In this document: positions 26,343 through 34,600 of the stretch, piece by piece
Layout: each line of letters begins with the position of its first letter
Numbering within the stretch: position 1 is the stretch's first letter
NCBI GenBank assembly: GCA_947499715.1
Contig: CANMPL010000001.1
Span: forward strand, 248,001 to 312,000
From: an uncultured Paracoccaceae bacterium
GTDB taxonomy: Bacteria > Pseudomonadota > Alphaproteobacteria > Rhodobacterales > Rhodobacteraceae
Reading direction: 5' to 3'
DNA: 64,000 bases
Translations under genes and position numbers: made by a program
The notes under the pieces: model-generated
What the model was told of the DNA's origin: nothing
What the model saw: the letters and a program-made list of their open reading frames with translations, nothing else
Databases searched by the model: none

Positions 26343-28406
26343 GTGGGAATCACGGATTTGAAATTCATGACGGCGATGAAACGCCTGGTTTTCGAGAGCA
26401 CCCAGCACGTGCGACCCGAACACCTTTGGCGGCGTTATGTCCTTGGCATGACGTCAGTTGTGTTGCTTGTCGCGGCCGCGCATGAAGCCCACAGATCGAC
26501 CATCGACAAAAGCGCCGTCGACGCCCGGTTTATCGAGACAGCTGGCGAAATGCAGATGTTGAGCCAGCGCATTCTTTTGCACGCCCTTGAACTCAAAAGC
26601 CGCGACAACACACAGACAGACCTTCTGGACCTCAGCGTTGATATTGACAGATTTGCCGCAATACATGCGGCATTGATACGCAAATCCGACCTGACGCCGG
26701 CATTAAACGCGGCCTACTTTGATGAACCGCTGCGCGCTGACGCACAGGTGAATTCATTCATCGACGCCGCGCGCGATGTGGTGCGCAGCGTCAATCAAGA
26801 CATCTCGGTTGATCCTGCACTTAGCGCATTGATGGATCTGGGACATAATGAACTTGTCGAGACGCTCGATCTGATCGTCGACCTCTACGTCGATGCAACC
26901 GAGGCGAGCACAGACACATTGCGCAACCTGCAATCCATGACGCTGGCCGCAGTGATTGTTGCGTTGCTTTTGCAGGCCCTCTTTATCTATCTGCCGGCGC
27001 ATTTGTCGGTGACCGCCAAAATTCGGGACCTGCGCAAAAGCGCCCGAAACTTACGGATCAACCAATCGCAATTGCGCTTGTCCAACCTTGCCCTGCAAAA
27101 GGCCGCGACCCATGACACTTTGACGGAACTGCCCAACCGCATGTTCCTGATCGAACGCCTGACAGAAGCGCTCAAAAAGAAGGATGCCGGATTAAGCGTG
27201 CTGCACCTCGACATTGATCGCTTTCGCGGGATCAATGATGCCGCGGGGGAGGCTATTGGCGATCAGGTCCTTTGTCGGGTCCGGGACATTTTGATCGAAT
27301 TTGCGGGGTCAGAGTTTTGTTTGGCCCGCACGGGTGGCAACCAATTCATGATCATGACCGATGGCGACCCTGAACAGTTGGCTGATGACATCGGCAAGGC
27401 ATTCGAAGACCCGCTTCAACTATCGGGCCGCACCTATCAGATCGGGTTTTGCATCGGTTATGCCACGTCTGATGCGGGCACGGTCGACGCGATGACGCTG
27501 ATATCAAACGCTGAATTTGCGCTGAAAGCCGCCAAAGACGAAGGGCGCGCTGCTGTAGTGGCCTTTTCAAAATCGCTGCGCGAGGCCCGCGACGAAAACG
27601 ACCAGCTTGCGCGCGAAATCGCGGGCGCCATGCAAGACGGCCAGATCGTTCCGTACTTTCAACCACAGATCAACCTGCAAGACATGTCACTTGCTGGGAT
27701 AGAGGTTCTGGCCCGCTGGAATCACCCCACGCGCGGTCTGGTGCCGCCGGATGTCTTTCTTCCACTTGCAAGGACCGAAGGGTTGACCCGCGCGCTTGAC
27801 CAACTGATTTGGTCGAAAGCGATGCGCCAGTTCCAAATCTGGACAAAGGCCGGATGCGAAATCCCGCGCATTTCGCTGAACGCCGCGCCCGACACCATCG
27901 CCGATCCGCGCATCGTTCCGCGGCTCATGGTGGATATGACGGCCTATGGGCTCACCCCGGAAAACATTGTGATCGAGGTTTTGGAAACCACATTTATCGG
28001 CAGTATCCATGATGCTGCCGCGATCAATATTGAACGGCTTATTGCGGCAGGCGTCACCATTGAACTTGACGATTTTGGCACCGGCTATGCATCCCTGTCC
28101 AAACTCATCCAGCTTAGCTTGTCTGGCATTAAGCTTGACCGCTCGCTTATTCATCCGCTGCCCTCACAAAACGCCGAAAGCATTGTGCGGGCCATGTTGG
28201 CCATCGCTAACGAAATGTCACTGCATGTTGTCGCCGAAGGCATAGAGACGGACGCGCAGGCAGAATACCTGCGGGACGTCGGCTGTGAGATTGGCCAGGG
28301 ATTCGGCTTTGGCCGCCCCATGCCAGCGGCGGATTTCGTGGACTGGCTCGCCTCCCATGACGCACAGTCGCGCAGGAAATCCGCGCAAGCCGCGCTCCGG
28401 GCTTGA
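26343..28406 (+). CDS. Membrane-bound GGDEF-EAL protein with degenerate cyclase site, probable c-di-GMP phosphodiesterase
   Basis: Protein of 687 residues (GTG start at 26343; ATG at 26367 would drop 8 residues). A first membrane segment lies at about 33-48, then a periplasmic PilJ/NIT-like sensor (TAGEMQMLSQRILLHALELK), then a second membrane segment (201-217). The GGDEF domain (about 256-415) carries GGNQF (331-335) in place of GGDEF, so cyclase activity is unlikely. The EAL domain (about 430-675) keeps key residues: E454 (EVLAR), N513, E545, DDFGTGYASL (576-585), K597, E632 and Q652. It is therefore a likely phosphodiesterase, with the GGDEF perhaps sensing GTP. It is a single gene with no partner gene nearby and no ribosome-binding site of note. 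Confidence 0.88.
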   Translation: MGITDLKFMTAMKRLVFESTQHVRPEHLWRRYVLGMTSVVLLVAAAHEAHRSTIDKSAVDARFIETAGEMQMLSQRILLHALELKSRDNTQTDLLDLSVDIDRFAAIHAALIRKSDLTPALNAAYFDEPLRADAQVNSFIDAARDVVRSVNQDISVDPALSALMDLGHNELVETLDLIVDLYVDATEASTDTLRNLQSMTLAAVIVALLLQALFIYLPAHLSVTAKIRDLRKSARNLRINQSQLRLSNLALQKAATHDTLTELPNRMFLIERLTEALKKKDAGLSVLHLDIDRFRGINDAAGEAIGDQVLCRVRDILIEFAGSEFCLARTGGNQFMIMTDGDPEQLADDIGKAFEDPLQLSGRTYQIGFCIGYATSDAGTVDAMTLISNAEFALKAAKDEGRAAVVAFSKSLREARDENDQLAREIAGAMQDGQIVPYFQPQINLQDMSLAGIEVLARWNHPTRGLVPPDVFLPLARTEGLTRALDQLIWSKAMRQFQIWTKAGCEIPRISLNAAPDTIADPRIVPRLMVDMTAYGLTPENIVIEVLETTFIGSIHDAAAINIERLIAAGVTIELDDFGTGYASLSKLIQLSLSGIKLDRSLIHPLPSQNAESIVRAMLAIANEMSLHVVAEGIETDAQAEYLRDVGCEIGQGFGFGRPMPAADFVDWLASHDAQSRRKSAQAALRA

Positions 28407-28458
28407 GAACACAAGCGCCAGACCGTATCTGAAGTGAAACCACCCGATTGGATGCCCT

Positions 28459-29070
28459 ATGGCCAACTACCTTTATCAAAACGATCTGCCTGACGGTCTG
28501 GACCTTGGTCCTGTCGTCGCAATCGACTGCGAAACGATGGGTCTGAACCCGCACCGCGATCGGCTTTGCCTGATCCAAATGTCAGGTGGTGATGGAAATT
28601 GTCACCTTGTTCAGGTCAGCAAAGGGCAGACCGCTGCCCCCAATCTTTGCGCGATGTTGGAAAACCCTGACGTGCTCAAGCTGTTCCATTTTGGCCGCTT
28701 TGATATTGCCGCCCTGATGCACGCCTTCGGCGCAACAACGGCACCGGTTTACTGCACCAAGATTGCATCGAAACTCGTGCGCACCTTTACTGATCGCCAC
28801 GGGTTGAAGAACCTGTTGCAGGAATTGGTCGGTATCGACATTTCCAAGCATCAACAGCAAAGCGATTGGGGCGCCGAAACCCTGACCGAGGCCCAGCTTG
28901 AATATGCCGCGTCCGACGTGCTCTATCTGCATAAGTTACGCGATGTGCTGGACGGAAAACTCGCCCGAGAGGGCCGGACCGACATAGCGCAATCCTGCTT
29001 TAATTTCCTGCCGACGCGCGCACGACTTGATCTTGCGGGCTGGCCCGAAATCGACATCTTTTCGCACTGA
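28459..29070 (+). CDS. RNase D-like 3'-5' exonuclease (DEDDy), short form
   Basis: Single-domain DEDDy exonuclease of 203 residues. The motifs are AIDCETMGL (Exo I), FHFGRFDIAAL (Exo II) and YAASDVLYLHKL (Exo III with Tyr). The C-terminal HRDC domains of full RNase D are missing, as in the short alphaproteobacterial form. The likely role is trimming structured RNA 3' ends (family knowledge). The stop overlaps the kdsD start by 1 nt, so it heads the kdsD-lpt operon. Confidence 0.9.
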   Translation: MANYLYQNDLPDGLDLGPVVAIDCETMGLNPHRDRLCLIQMSGGDGNCHLVQVSKGQTAAPNLCAMLENPDVLKLFHFGRFDIAALMHAFGATTAPVYCTKIASKLVRTFTDRHGLKNLLQELVGIDISKHQQQSDWGAETLTEAQLEYAASDVLYLHKLRDVLDGKLAREGRTDIAQSCFNFLPTRARLDLAGWPEIDIFSH

Positions 29071-30029
29071 TGGCCGACCAACCTGATCACCTTGCCACCG
29101 CCCGCCGCGTCATCGCGGACGAGGCGGCTGGCCTCACCGCCCTAGCCGATGGTCTGGGCGCGGGGTTTGTCGAAGCGGTCGAGCTTATACTTGAGGCGCG
29201 AGGCCGGATCATCGTCTCTGGCATTGGCAAATCTGGCCATATCGCGCGCAAAATCGCCGCAACACTCGCGTCAACCGGCACGCCCGCCCAATTCGTCCAC
29301 CCCGCCGAGGCTAGCCACGGCGATCTTGGCATGGTCACCAGCCACGACATCGTTTTGGCCCTGTCAAATTCCGGCGAAGCGCCGGAGCTTGCGAACCTTG
29401 TGGCCTATACCCGCCGCTTTCAAATCCCGCTGATCGCGATTTCGAGCCGCGATGAAAGCACCTTGGCAAAACAGGCCGACATCCGCATCAACATCCCGCA
29501 ACTGGGCGAGGCTTGCGGCTTTGGCGTGGTGCCCACGACATCAACCACAATGTCACTGGCAGTTGGCGATGCGCTGGCAATCACCCTGATGCAATCGCGC
29601 CGGTTTACGCCCGCAGATTTCCATGCGTTTCACCCTGGCGGCAAGCTTGGCGCCCAGCTTGCCCGAGTCAGCGACCTGATGCACACCGGCGATGCGATCC
29701 CTCAAGTGTCAGCCACGACCCCGATGGGCGATGCGCTTTTGGTCATCAGCCAAAAGGGCTTTGGCGTCGTCGGCGTCACGCAGCCCGACGGCACCTTGGC
29801 CGGGGTCATTACCGACGGCGACTTGCGCCGCCATATGGATGGTCTGATGTCCAAGACCGCCGGCGAAGTCATGACCGTTGATCCGACCACAATTGCCCCC
29901 TCAGCACTTGCGCAGGAAGCAGTCGCAGCCATGTCCGGCAAAATAACCTGCCTCTTTGCGGTGGATGATGGCCACAAGGTCGCAGGCGTGCTGCACATTC
30001 ACGATTGTCTGCGGGCTGGCGTTGTCTGA
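29070..30029 (+). CDS. kdsD: Arabinose-5-phosphate isomerase KdsD (KpsF/GutQ)
   Basis: Converts ribulose-5-phosphate to arabinose-5-phosphate, the first step of Kdo synthesis for LPS. The protein has 319 residues. The SIS domain (about 35-170) has ISGIGKSGHIARKIAATL, the HPAEASHGDLGM motif and LSNSGEAPEL. Two CBS domains occupy about 200-319 (SDLMHTGDAIPQV, VITDGDLRRHM, VMTVDP). It is followed by lptC after 4 nt, so precursor synthesis and LPS transport are linked in one transcript. kdsB lies further right in the window (40,738-41,538). Confidence 0.93.
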   Translation: MADQPDHLATARRVIADEAAGLTALADGLGAGFVEAVELILEARGRIIVSGIGKSGHIARKIAATLASTGTPAQFVHPAEASHGDLGMVTSHDIVLALSNSGEAPELANLVAYTRRFQIPLIAISSRDESTLAKQADIRINIPQLGEACGFGVVPTTSTTMSLAVGDALAITLMQSRRFTPADFHAFHPGGKLGAQLARVSDLMHTGDAIPQVSATTPMGDALLVISQKGFGVVGVTQPDGTLAGVITDGDLRRHMDGLMSKTAGEVMTVDPTTIAPSALAQEAVAAMSGKITCLFAVDDGHKVAGVLHIHDCLRAGVV

Positions 30030-30033
30030 CGCC

Positions 30034-30636
30034 ATGACCACCAACAGCAACATTCACAGCAGGCTGGTTGGATGGTTCAAGATCCTGCTGCCGCTGAGCG
30101 CGCTTGCCCTGCTGTCGACGCTTTTTCTTTTCGCCCGCGCGCCGGGCGAAATACCGGCGATCCCCTTCGCCGAAATCGACCGACTTGCGCAGGAACAACG
30201 GATCTCTGCCCCGCGGTTTTCAGGCGTCGCGGACGACGGTTCAACCATTGCGATTACAGCGCTCGCGGCCAAACCCGAATCGACGGAAAAACTCACGATT
30301 GAGGCACCCCGCCTTTCGCTTGATGCCGTCGATGGCACATCGCTGACGGTGCAGGCCGGGTTTGGCAGCGTCGACAGCGCAGCGCAGATGGCCGAATTGC
30401 GCAGTCTGGCCCGGCTCGAGACGTCATCAGGCTACCTGATGGAAACCCAAGGCCTGCGCGTCAACCTTGCCAGCGGGGAAATCACCTCTACCGGGCCCCT
30501 TGAAATTCAGGCCCCCTATGGCGAAGTCACAGCAGGGCAGGTCAATATCCTGACCACACCCGACGGCACCGGGCAGCGGATGGATTTTACCAAAGGCGTG
30601 AAGCTGGTATATAACCCCGCAAGCCGCAACGAGTAG
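30034..30636 (+). CDS. lptC: LPS export protein LptC
   Basis: Bitopic inner-membrane protein that hands LPS from LptB2FG to LptA. The protein has 200 residues with one N-terminal anchor (about 11-33, LVGWFKILLPLSALALLSTL) and a periplasmic beta-jellyroll. Sequence similarity in this family is low; the call is supported by position between kdsD and lptA, by size, and by the patterns LTIEAPRLSLDAVDG and SGEITSTGPLEIQAPYGEVT. ATG 30034 is chosen because it gives a short cytoplasmic N-terminus before the anchor; an open frame into kdsD exists upstream. Confidence 0.86.
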   Translation: MTTNSNIHSRLVGWFKILLPLSALALLSTLFLFARAPGEIPAIPFAEIDRLAQEQRISAPRFSGVADDGSTIAITALAAKPESTEKLTIEAPRLSLDAVDGTSLTVQAGFGSVDSAAQMAELRSLARLETSSGYLMETQGLRVNLASGEITSTGPLEIQAPYGEVTAGQVNILTTPDGTGQRMDFTKGVKLVYNPASRNE

Positions 30637-30642
30637 GACCCG

Positions 30643-31125
30643 ATGATGACCCGATTGATCGCAATCCTTGTGGCCCTCGCGCTTGCAACGCCGCTTACGG
30701 CGCAGACCAACATTAACCTTGGCGGTATTTCGGCTGACCCTTCTGCCGCCGTAGAAGTCAGCGCCGACAGCCTGTCGGTTGATCAAGACAGCGGCACGGC
30801 CATTTTTGCCGGTAACGTCATCATCGGTCAGGGCGATCTGCGCCTTTCCGCGACCGAGGTTGAGGTCGTCTATTCCGATGCGACAGGGGATATCGCCCGC
30901 CTCAAGGCCTCTGGCGGTGTTACCTTTGTCACCGCGACCGAAGCGGCAGAGGCGCAATCGGCAGACTACGATCTGTCCGCGGGCACGCTTACTTTGCGCG
31001 GCGATGTCTTGCTGACCCAAGGTGCCAGCGCGCTCTCTTCGGATGAAATGCGGATCAACCTGACCACGGGCGACGCGCAGATGTCCGGCCGTGTCCGCAC
31101 CGTATTTCAGCAAGGCAACAACTGA
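30643..31125 (+). CDS. lptA: LPS transport periplasmic protein LptA
   Basis: Forms the periplasmic bridge for LPS. The protein has 160 residues with a signal peptide (LIAILVALALATPLTAQ) and the OstA/LptA beta-jellyroll (VEVSADSLSVDQDSGTAIFA, GDLRLSATEVEVVYSD, GDVLLTQGASALSSDEM). Starts ATGATG at 30643/30646, 7 nt after lptC with GTAGGACCC upstream. The stop overlaps the lptB start by 1 nt. Confidence 0.9.
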   Translation: MMTRLIAILVALALATPLTAQTNINLGGISADPSAAVEVSADSLSVDQDSGTAIFAGNVIIGQGDLRLSATEVEVVYSDATGDIARLKASGGVTFVTATEAAEAQSADYDLSAGTLTLRGDVLLTQGASALSSDEMRINLTTGDAQMSGRVRTVFQQGNN

Positions 31126-31880
31126 TGTCCCCGTCGCTGACAGTTCAAGACGGCGATGCCGGGCTGCGCGTTGTCAATCTGCGCAAAAGCTACCGCAAAC
31201 GCCCCGTCATCCGTGATGTCAGCATGACCCTTGGCCGCGGTGAAGCTGTCGCGCTTTTGGGGCCAAATGGCAGCGGCAAGACGACCTGTTTCTACCTCAT
31301 CGCGGGCCTCATCAACGCCGAAGGCGGGCGCGTGTCCGTTGACGGCGACGACGTAACAACCTTTCCAATGTATCGCCGCGCCAAACTTGGGATCGGCTAT
31401 CTGCCACAGGAAATGTCGATCTTTCGCGGCATGAGCGTTGAGGACAATATCAAAGCGATCCTCGAAATCAGCGTCCCCGACCGGCTTAAACGGCGCGAAC
31501 GGCTCGAAGATTTGTTGTCCGAATTCTCGATCGAACATCTGCGCCGCGCCCCTGCCATTGCCCTTTCGGGCGGGGAACGCCGCCGGGTCGAAATTGCACG
31601 CTGCCTTGCGGCGGGCCCGAAATACGTCTTGTTGGACGAACCTTTTGCCGGTGTAGACCCGATTGCGGTCGATGAAATCCGCCATCTTGTGGCCGATCTG
31701 AAGAATCGCGGTATTGGCGTGCTGATCACCGATCACAACGTCCGCGAAACGCTGCAAATCGTGGATCGCGCCTATATCCTGCATGACGGCAAAATCTTGA
31801 TGAGCGGGACAACCGATGAAGTTGTCCAAGACGAAAACGTGCGCCGCGTTTATCTTGGTAAGGGCTTCCGCGTTAACTAA
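31125..31880 (+). CDS. lptB: LPS export ABC transporter ATPase LptB
   Basis: Cytoplasmic ATPase that powers LPS extraction together with LptFG (encoded elsewhere). The protein has 251 residues. It has Walker A GPNGSGKTTCFYLI, the Q-loop YLPQEMSIFRGMSVEDN (typical of LptB), the signature LSGGERRRVEIARCLA, Walker B YVLLDEPFAGVDP and an H-loop ITDHNVRETL. The ATG at 31125 sits in TGATG with the lptA stop. A 225-nt gap without a gene separates it from hpf. Confidence 0.95.
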   Translation: MSPSLTVQDGDAGLRVVNLRKSYRKRPVIRDVSMTLGRGEAVALLGPNGSGKTTCFYLIAGLINAEGGRVSVDGDDVTTFPMYRRAKLGIGYLPQEMSIFRGMSVEDNIKAILEISVPDRLKRRERLEDLLSEFSIEHLRRAPAIALSGGERRRVEIARCLAAGPKYVLLDEPFAGVDPIAVDEIRHLVADLKNRGIGVLITDHNVRETLQIVDRAYILHDGKILMSGTTDEVVQDENVRRVYLGKGFRVN

Positions 31881-32105
31881 TTTGCAGGGCCAAACGCGCA
31901 AGATTCGATTGACAGACACGCCCATTCTGACGCTCAATGAAGGGGATGAAAGACCCGGCTCAGATTCTTGTCCGCCACCAGGCCTCGCCGCCTGACGGTC
32001 AAGTAAAACCAAATGATGACGGGTTCCATCGCTCCCCGAAGGTGCGCGACTAACCTGCTACGGCAGGCCAAACGACGTGCCACCACGTCACGCAAAGGAG
32101 ACACG

Positions 32106-32681
32106 ATGCGGTATCAGATCAGCGGTAAACAGATCGACATTGGCGAAGCCCTGCAAACCCATGTCAAAACCGAACTTGATGAAATGCTCACGAAATACGC
32201 AGGTCGCCCGACCGAAGCGACCGTCGTGTTTTCCAAGTCTGGTCATGAATATGTCTGTGAAACGGTGATCCACCTTTCAACCGGGCTCACGGCGCAGGCG
32301 CGCGCCCATGATGCAGAGATCTATGCTGCTTTTGATGGCAGCAACGAAAAAATGGATAAGCAACTCAGGCGGTATAAGCGGCGGCTAAAGGACCACCATC
32401 GTGATCGCTCACAACCTGTTGAACTTTCCGCCGCCGACTCGTATATCCTCGCCGCAACGGATGAATCGCACGAGGCGGAAAAGGCAGACGACGCGCCAAT
32501 CATCGTCGCAGAGATGGAGACGAAGATACCGTCAATCTCTGTTGGTGAAGCAGTCATGCAGATGGAACTGGCGGATACAAAGGTCGTCGTTTTCCGAAAC
32601 GAGAAGCACAACGGAATAAACGTGGTATATAAGCGGGACGATGGAAACATCGGTTGGATCGACCCGCGTGCGACTGGTTAG
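32106..32681 (+). CDS. hpf: Ribosome hibernation-promoting factor, long form
   Basis: Binds the 30S decoding region and dimerises 70S ribosomes in stationary phase. The protein has 191 residues. The N-terminal YfiA/HPF domain (1-100; RYQISGKQIDIGEALQTHV, AEIYAAFDGSNEKMDKQLRR) is followed by a linker and the C-terminal dimerisation domain (DTKVVVFRNEKHNGINVVYK), which marks the long form. The start at 32106 has a clean AAAGGAG site; the longer open frame to 32,013 has none of the family pattern. It lies 28 nt before ptsN. rpoN, often just upstream in other proteobacteria, is not here. Confidence 0.93.
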   Translation: MRYQISGKQIDIGEALQTHVKTELDEMLTKYAGRPTEATVVFSKSGHEYVCETVIHLSTGLTAQARAHDAEIYAAFDGSNEKMDKQLRRYKRRLKDHHRDRSQPVELSAADSYILAATDESHEAEKADDAPIIVAEMETKIPSISVGEAVMQMELADTKVVVFRNEKHNGINVVYKRDDGNIGWIDPRATG

Positions 32682-32709
32682 ACCCGTCGCGTAGTCGAAG
32701 GGAACAGAC

Positions 32710-33174
32710 ATGCAGGTGGCAGATATTCTAAAGCCAGATGCCGTCAAAGTGATCAACAGCTGCACAAGCAAGAAGCGGCTGTTTCACGATCTTGGTGCGC
32801 TGGCGGACGCCTGCTATGATCTGCCCAGCGCAGACGTGATCGATGCCCTGATCGAACGCGAAGGGCTTGGCCCAACAGGTGTGGGACACGGCATCGCCCT
32901 GCCCCATGCCCGTATGCCACAGGTCAAAGGCGTGCTTGGTGCGTTTCTGCGCCTTGAAAAGCCGTTGAACTTTGATGCGGTTGACCGCCAGCCGGTTGAC
33001 CTTGTCTTTGCCTTGCTCGCCCCCGAGGACGCCGGGGTCGAGCATCTCAAGGCCCTCGCCCTTGTATCCCGCACCATGCGGAACGAGGATGTATGCAGCA
33101 AATTGCGGGCCAATAATGACCCTGCAACGCTGTTTGCCTTGCTGACAGAAGCGTCGGCCAGTCAGGCCGCGTAG
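32710..33174 (+). CDS. ptsN: PTS IIA-like nitrogen regulatory protein PtsN
   Basis: EIIA-Ntr component of the nitrogen phosphotransferase system, a regulator rather than a sugar transporter. The protein has 154 residues, with the phosphorylated histidine in GVGHGIALPHARM (His66). Membership of the hpf-ptsN pair is standard. The stop lies inside the convergent sulfotransferase gene; the two genes overlap tail to tail by 13 nt, so there is no room for a terminator. Confidence 0.94.
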   Translation: MQVADILKPDAVKVINSCTSKKRLFHDLGALADACYDLPSADVIDALIEREGLGPTGVGHGIALPHARMPQVKGVLGAFLRLEKPLNFDAVDRQPVDLVFALLAPEDAGVEHLKALALVSRTMRNEDVCSKLRANNDPATLFALLTEASASQAA

Positions 33175-34598
33175 TCACCAAACCCGAACATCTGATAGTC
33201 GCGGGCATAGGCCAGCCGTGCGGCGCTTTCGACCTCTGGGTTGTAAATCCCGGCCAATCTTTCTGCCCACGGGTCCGTTGTGGCAGGCACCGCCGGCATC
33301 TTCGACCGCCCCAACTGCCCCGCCAGACCGGCCAGATCGGAGCGCAGCCGATCTTCGCGCAGGATGGCGTCAGGCGGGCCAAATTCCACCATGCTTTGCA
33401 AAACCGACAGCTGCGTTGACCATGCCGGATCAACGCGCGTTGCCGTCTGGGCTGACAAATTGCTTCGCAGAAACTGCAAAAACGTCAGAAACGCCGCGCG
33501 ATGGGCATCCAGATCGTATGCCGGGTCGGTCACCGGATCAGGCGCGTGATCGGGGATCTTTAACTTGTGAACTTTGCGCAGCGTCTCGCGAATCTCGGCA
33601 AAGCTGCCGGGACCTGTTGCCAGGATCTTGTCGCAAAAAGCCGTATGCGCCCAAGCCACCGGATGCCGTAGCACGGTAAAGCTGCGATGGCCGGGACGAT
33701 CGTTCATCCATTCCCGCAGGGATTTCTGCCCGAACTTGCGCTGCAAATCATCCGCCTCAACACCATCCAGCGCGGCCATCCAAGCCTCGACCACCGGCAC
33801 GGGCCCGGATTTGAGCGGCAAATACAGCAGCGGCGATTGCGCGGCCGCAACATAAGTCGGCACCAATGGCCCGCGACGCGGTTCAAAATTTGGCGTCCGG
33901 TTCAGATTGAACCGATCCATCCGCGCCAAGGCCTGCTCCATCTGTGGAAAATTTTCGACTTTGGATGACATCGGCGCCGGGTTTTGCTTTTTCAGCTTCC
34001 GGTCAAGGTTTGTGATCCGCCCCTTTGCGCCCAGGAATTGCGCAAGCCCGTTCATCACGTCGACGTCCTGCAAATCTTCATAAGCCACATAAAATGCGGT
34101 CTGACCGGTGCGCTGCAGCGCATTCAAAAGCTTGACCTGAAACGCCTGAAGCGCGGCCATATGCGCTTCAAACTCATCCGCGTCAAAATGCACGGCCTGC
34201 GTCTTGGCGTGGGTTGCATTGGTCAGCTTCCACTGCCCCGTCGCGCTGGCGATCTTCCAGCTGACAAAGCTGTCCACCGGGTTGCGCGTCAGAATGATCT
34301 TGGCACAGCGCGGATCCGCAAGACACTCATCCAGCACGCGCGGATCGTGGTCATTAAAGAACCGAAACCCCGCCAGTCCGGGGGCCGCTTTAACCGCCTC
34401 GATCAACGCCTCTGGCGCGACTTCGCGTTGCGCCTGCGTGATACCCAGCATGTCATCCTTGTTGGGATACCCAATAAAATGCGGATTGAACGCCTCACCC
34501 AGACAGCTGAGGTCATCAAAGGCGTTGATATTCGCCTCAAGGAAATTGGACCCGGTCCGCATTTCTGCAAAGACCACAAAATAATCAAATCGTTCCAA
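33162..34598 (-). CDS. Sulfotransferase-family protein with two sulfotransferase-like halves
   Basis: Protein of 478 residues. The N-terminal half has the PAPS 5'-phosphosulfate loop (EMRTGSNFLE, 12-21) and the 3'-phosphate motif (ILTRNPVDSFVSWK, from 102), close to Stf0/NodH-type carbohydrate sulfotransferases. The C-terminal half (about 250-478) opens with PLLYLPLKSG and has FTVLRHPVAWAHTAF (about 307), which looks like a second, weaker sulfotransferase domain. It probably sulfates a surface glycan (inference from the glycosyltransferase neighbours and cysQ). The start is TTG at 34598, 2 nt after the GT14 stop; no in-frame ATG precedes the PAPS loop, so the start is uncertain. The tail overlaps ptsN by 13 nt. 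Confidence 0.78.
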   Translation of the reverse strand: MERFDYFVVFAEMRTGSNFLEANINAFDDLSCLGEAFNPHFIGYPNKDDMLGITQAQREVAPEALIEAVKAAPGLAGFRFFNDHDPRVLDECLADPRCAKIILTRNPVDSFVSWKIASATGQWKLTNATHAKTQAVHFDADEFEAHMAALQAFQVKLLNALQRTGQTAFYVAYEDLQDVDVMNGLAQFLGAKGRITNLDRKLKKQNPAPMSSKVENFPQMEQALARMDRFNLNRTPNFEPRRGPLVPTYVAAAQSPLLYLPLKSGPVPVVEAWMAALDGVEADDLQRKFGQKSLREWMNDRPGHRSFTVLRHPVAWAHTAFCDKILATGPGSFAEIRETLRKVHKLKIPDHAPDPVTDPAYDLDAHRAAFLTFLQFLRSNLSAQTATRVDPAWSTQLSVLQSMVEFGPPDAILREDRLRSDLAGLAGQLGRSKMPAVPATTDPWAERLAGIYNPEVESAARLAYARDYQMFGFGDYAA

Positions 34599-34600
34599 GG

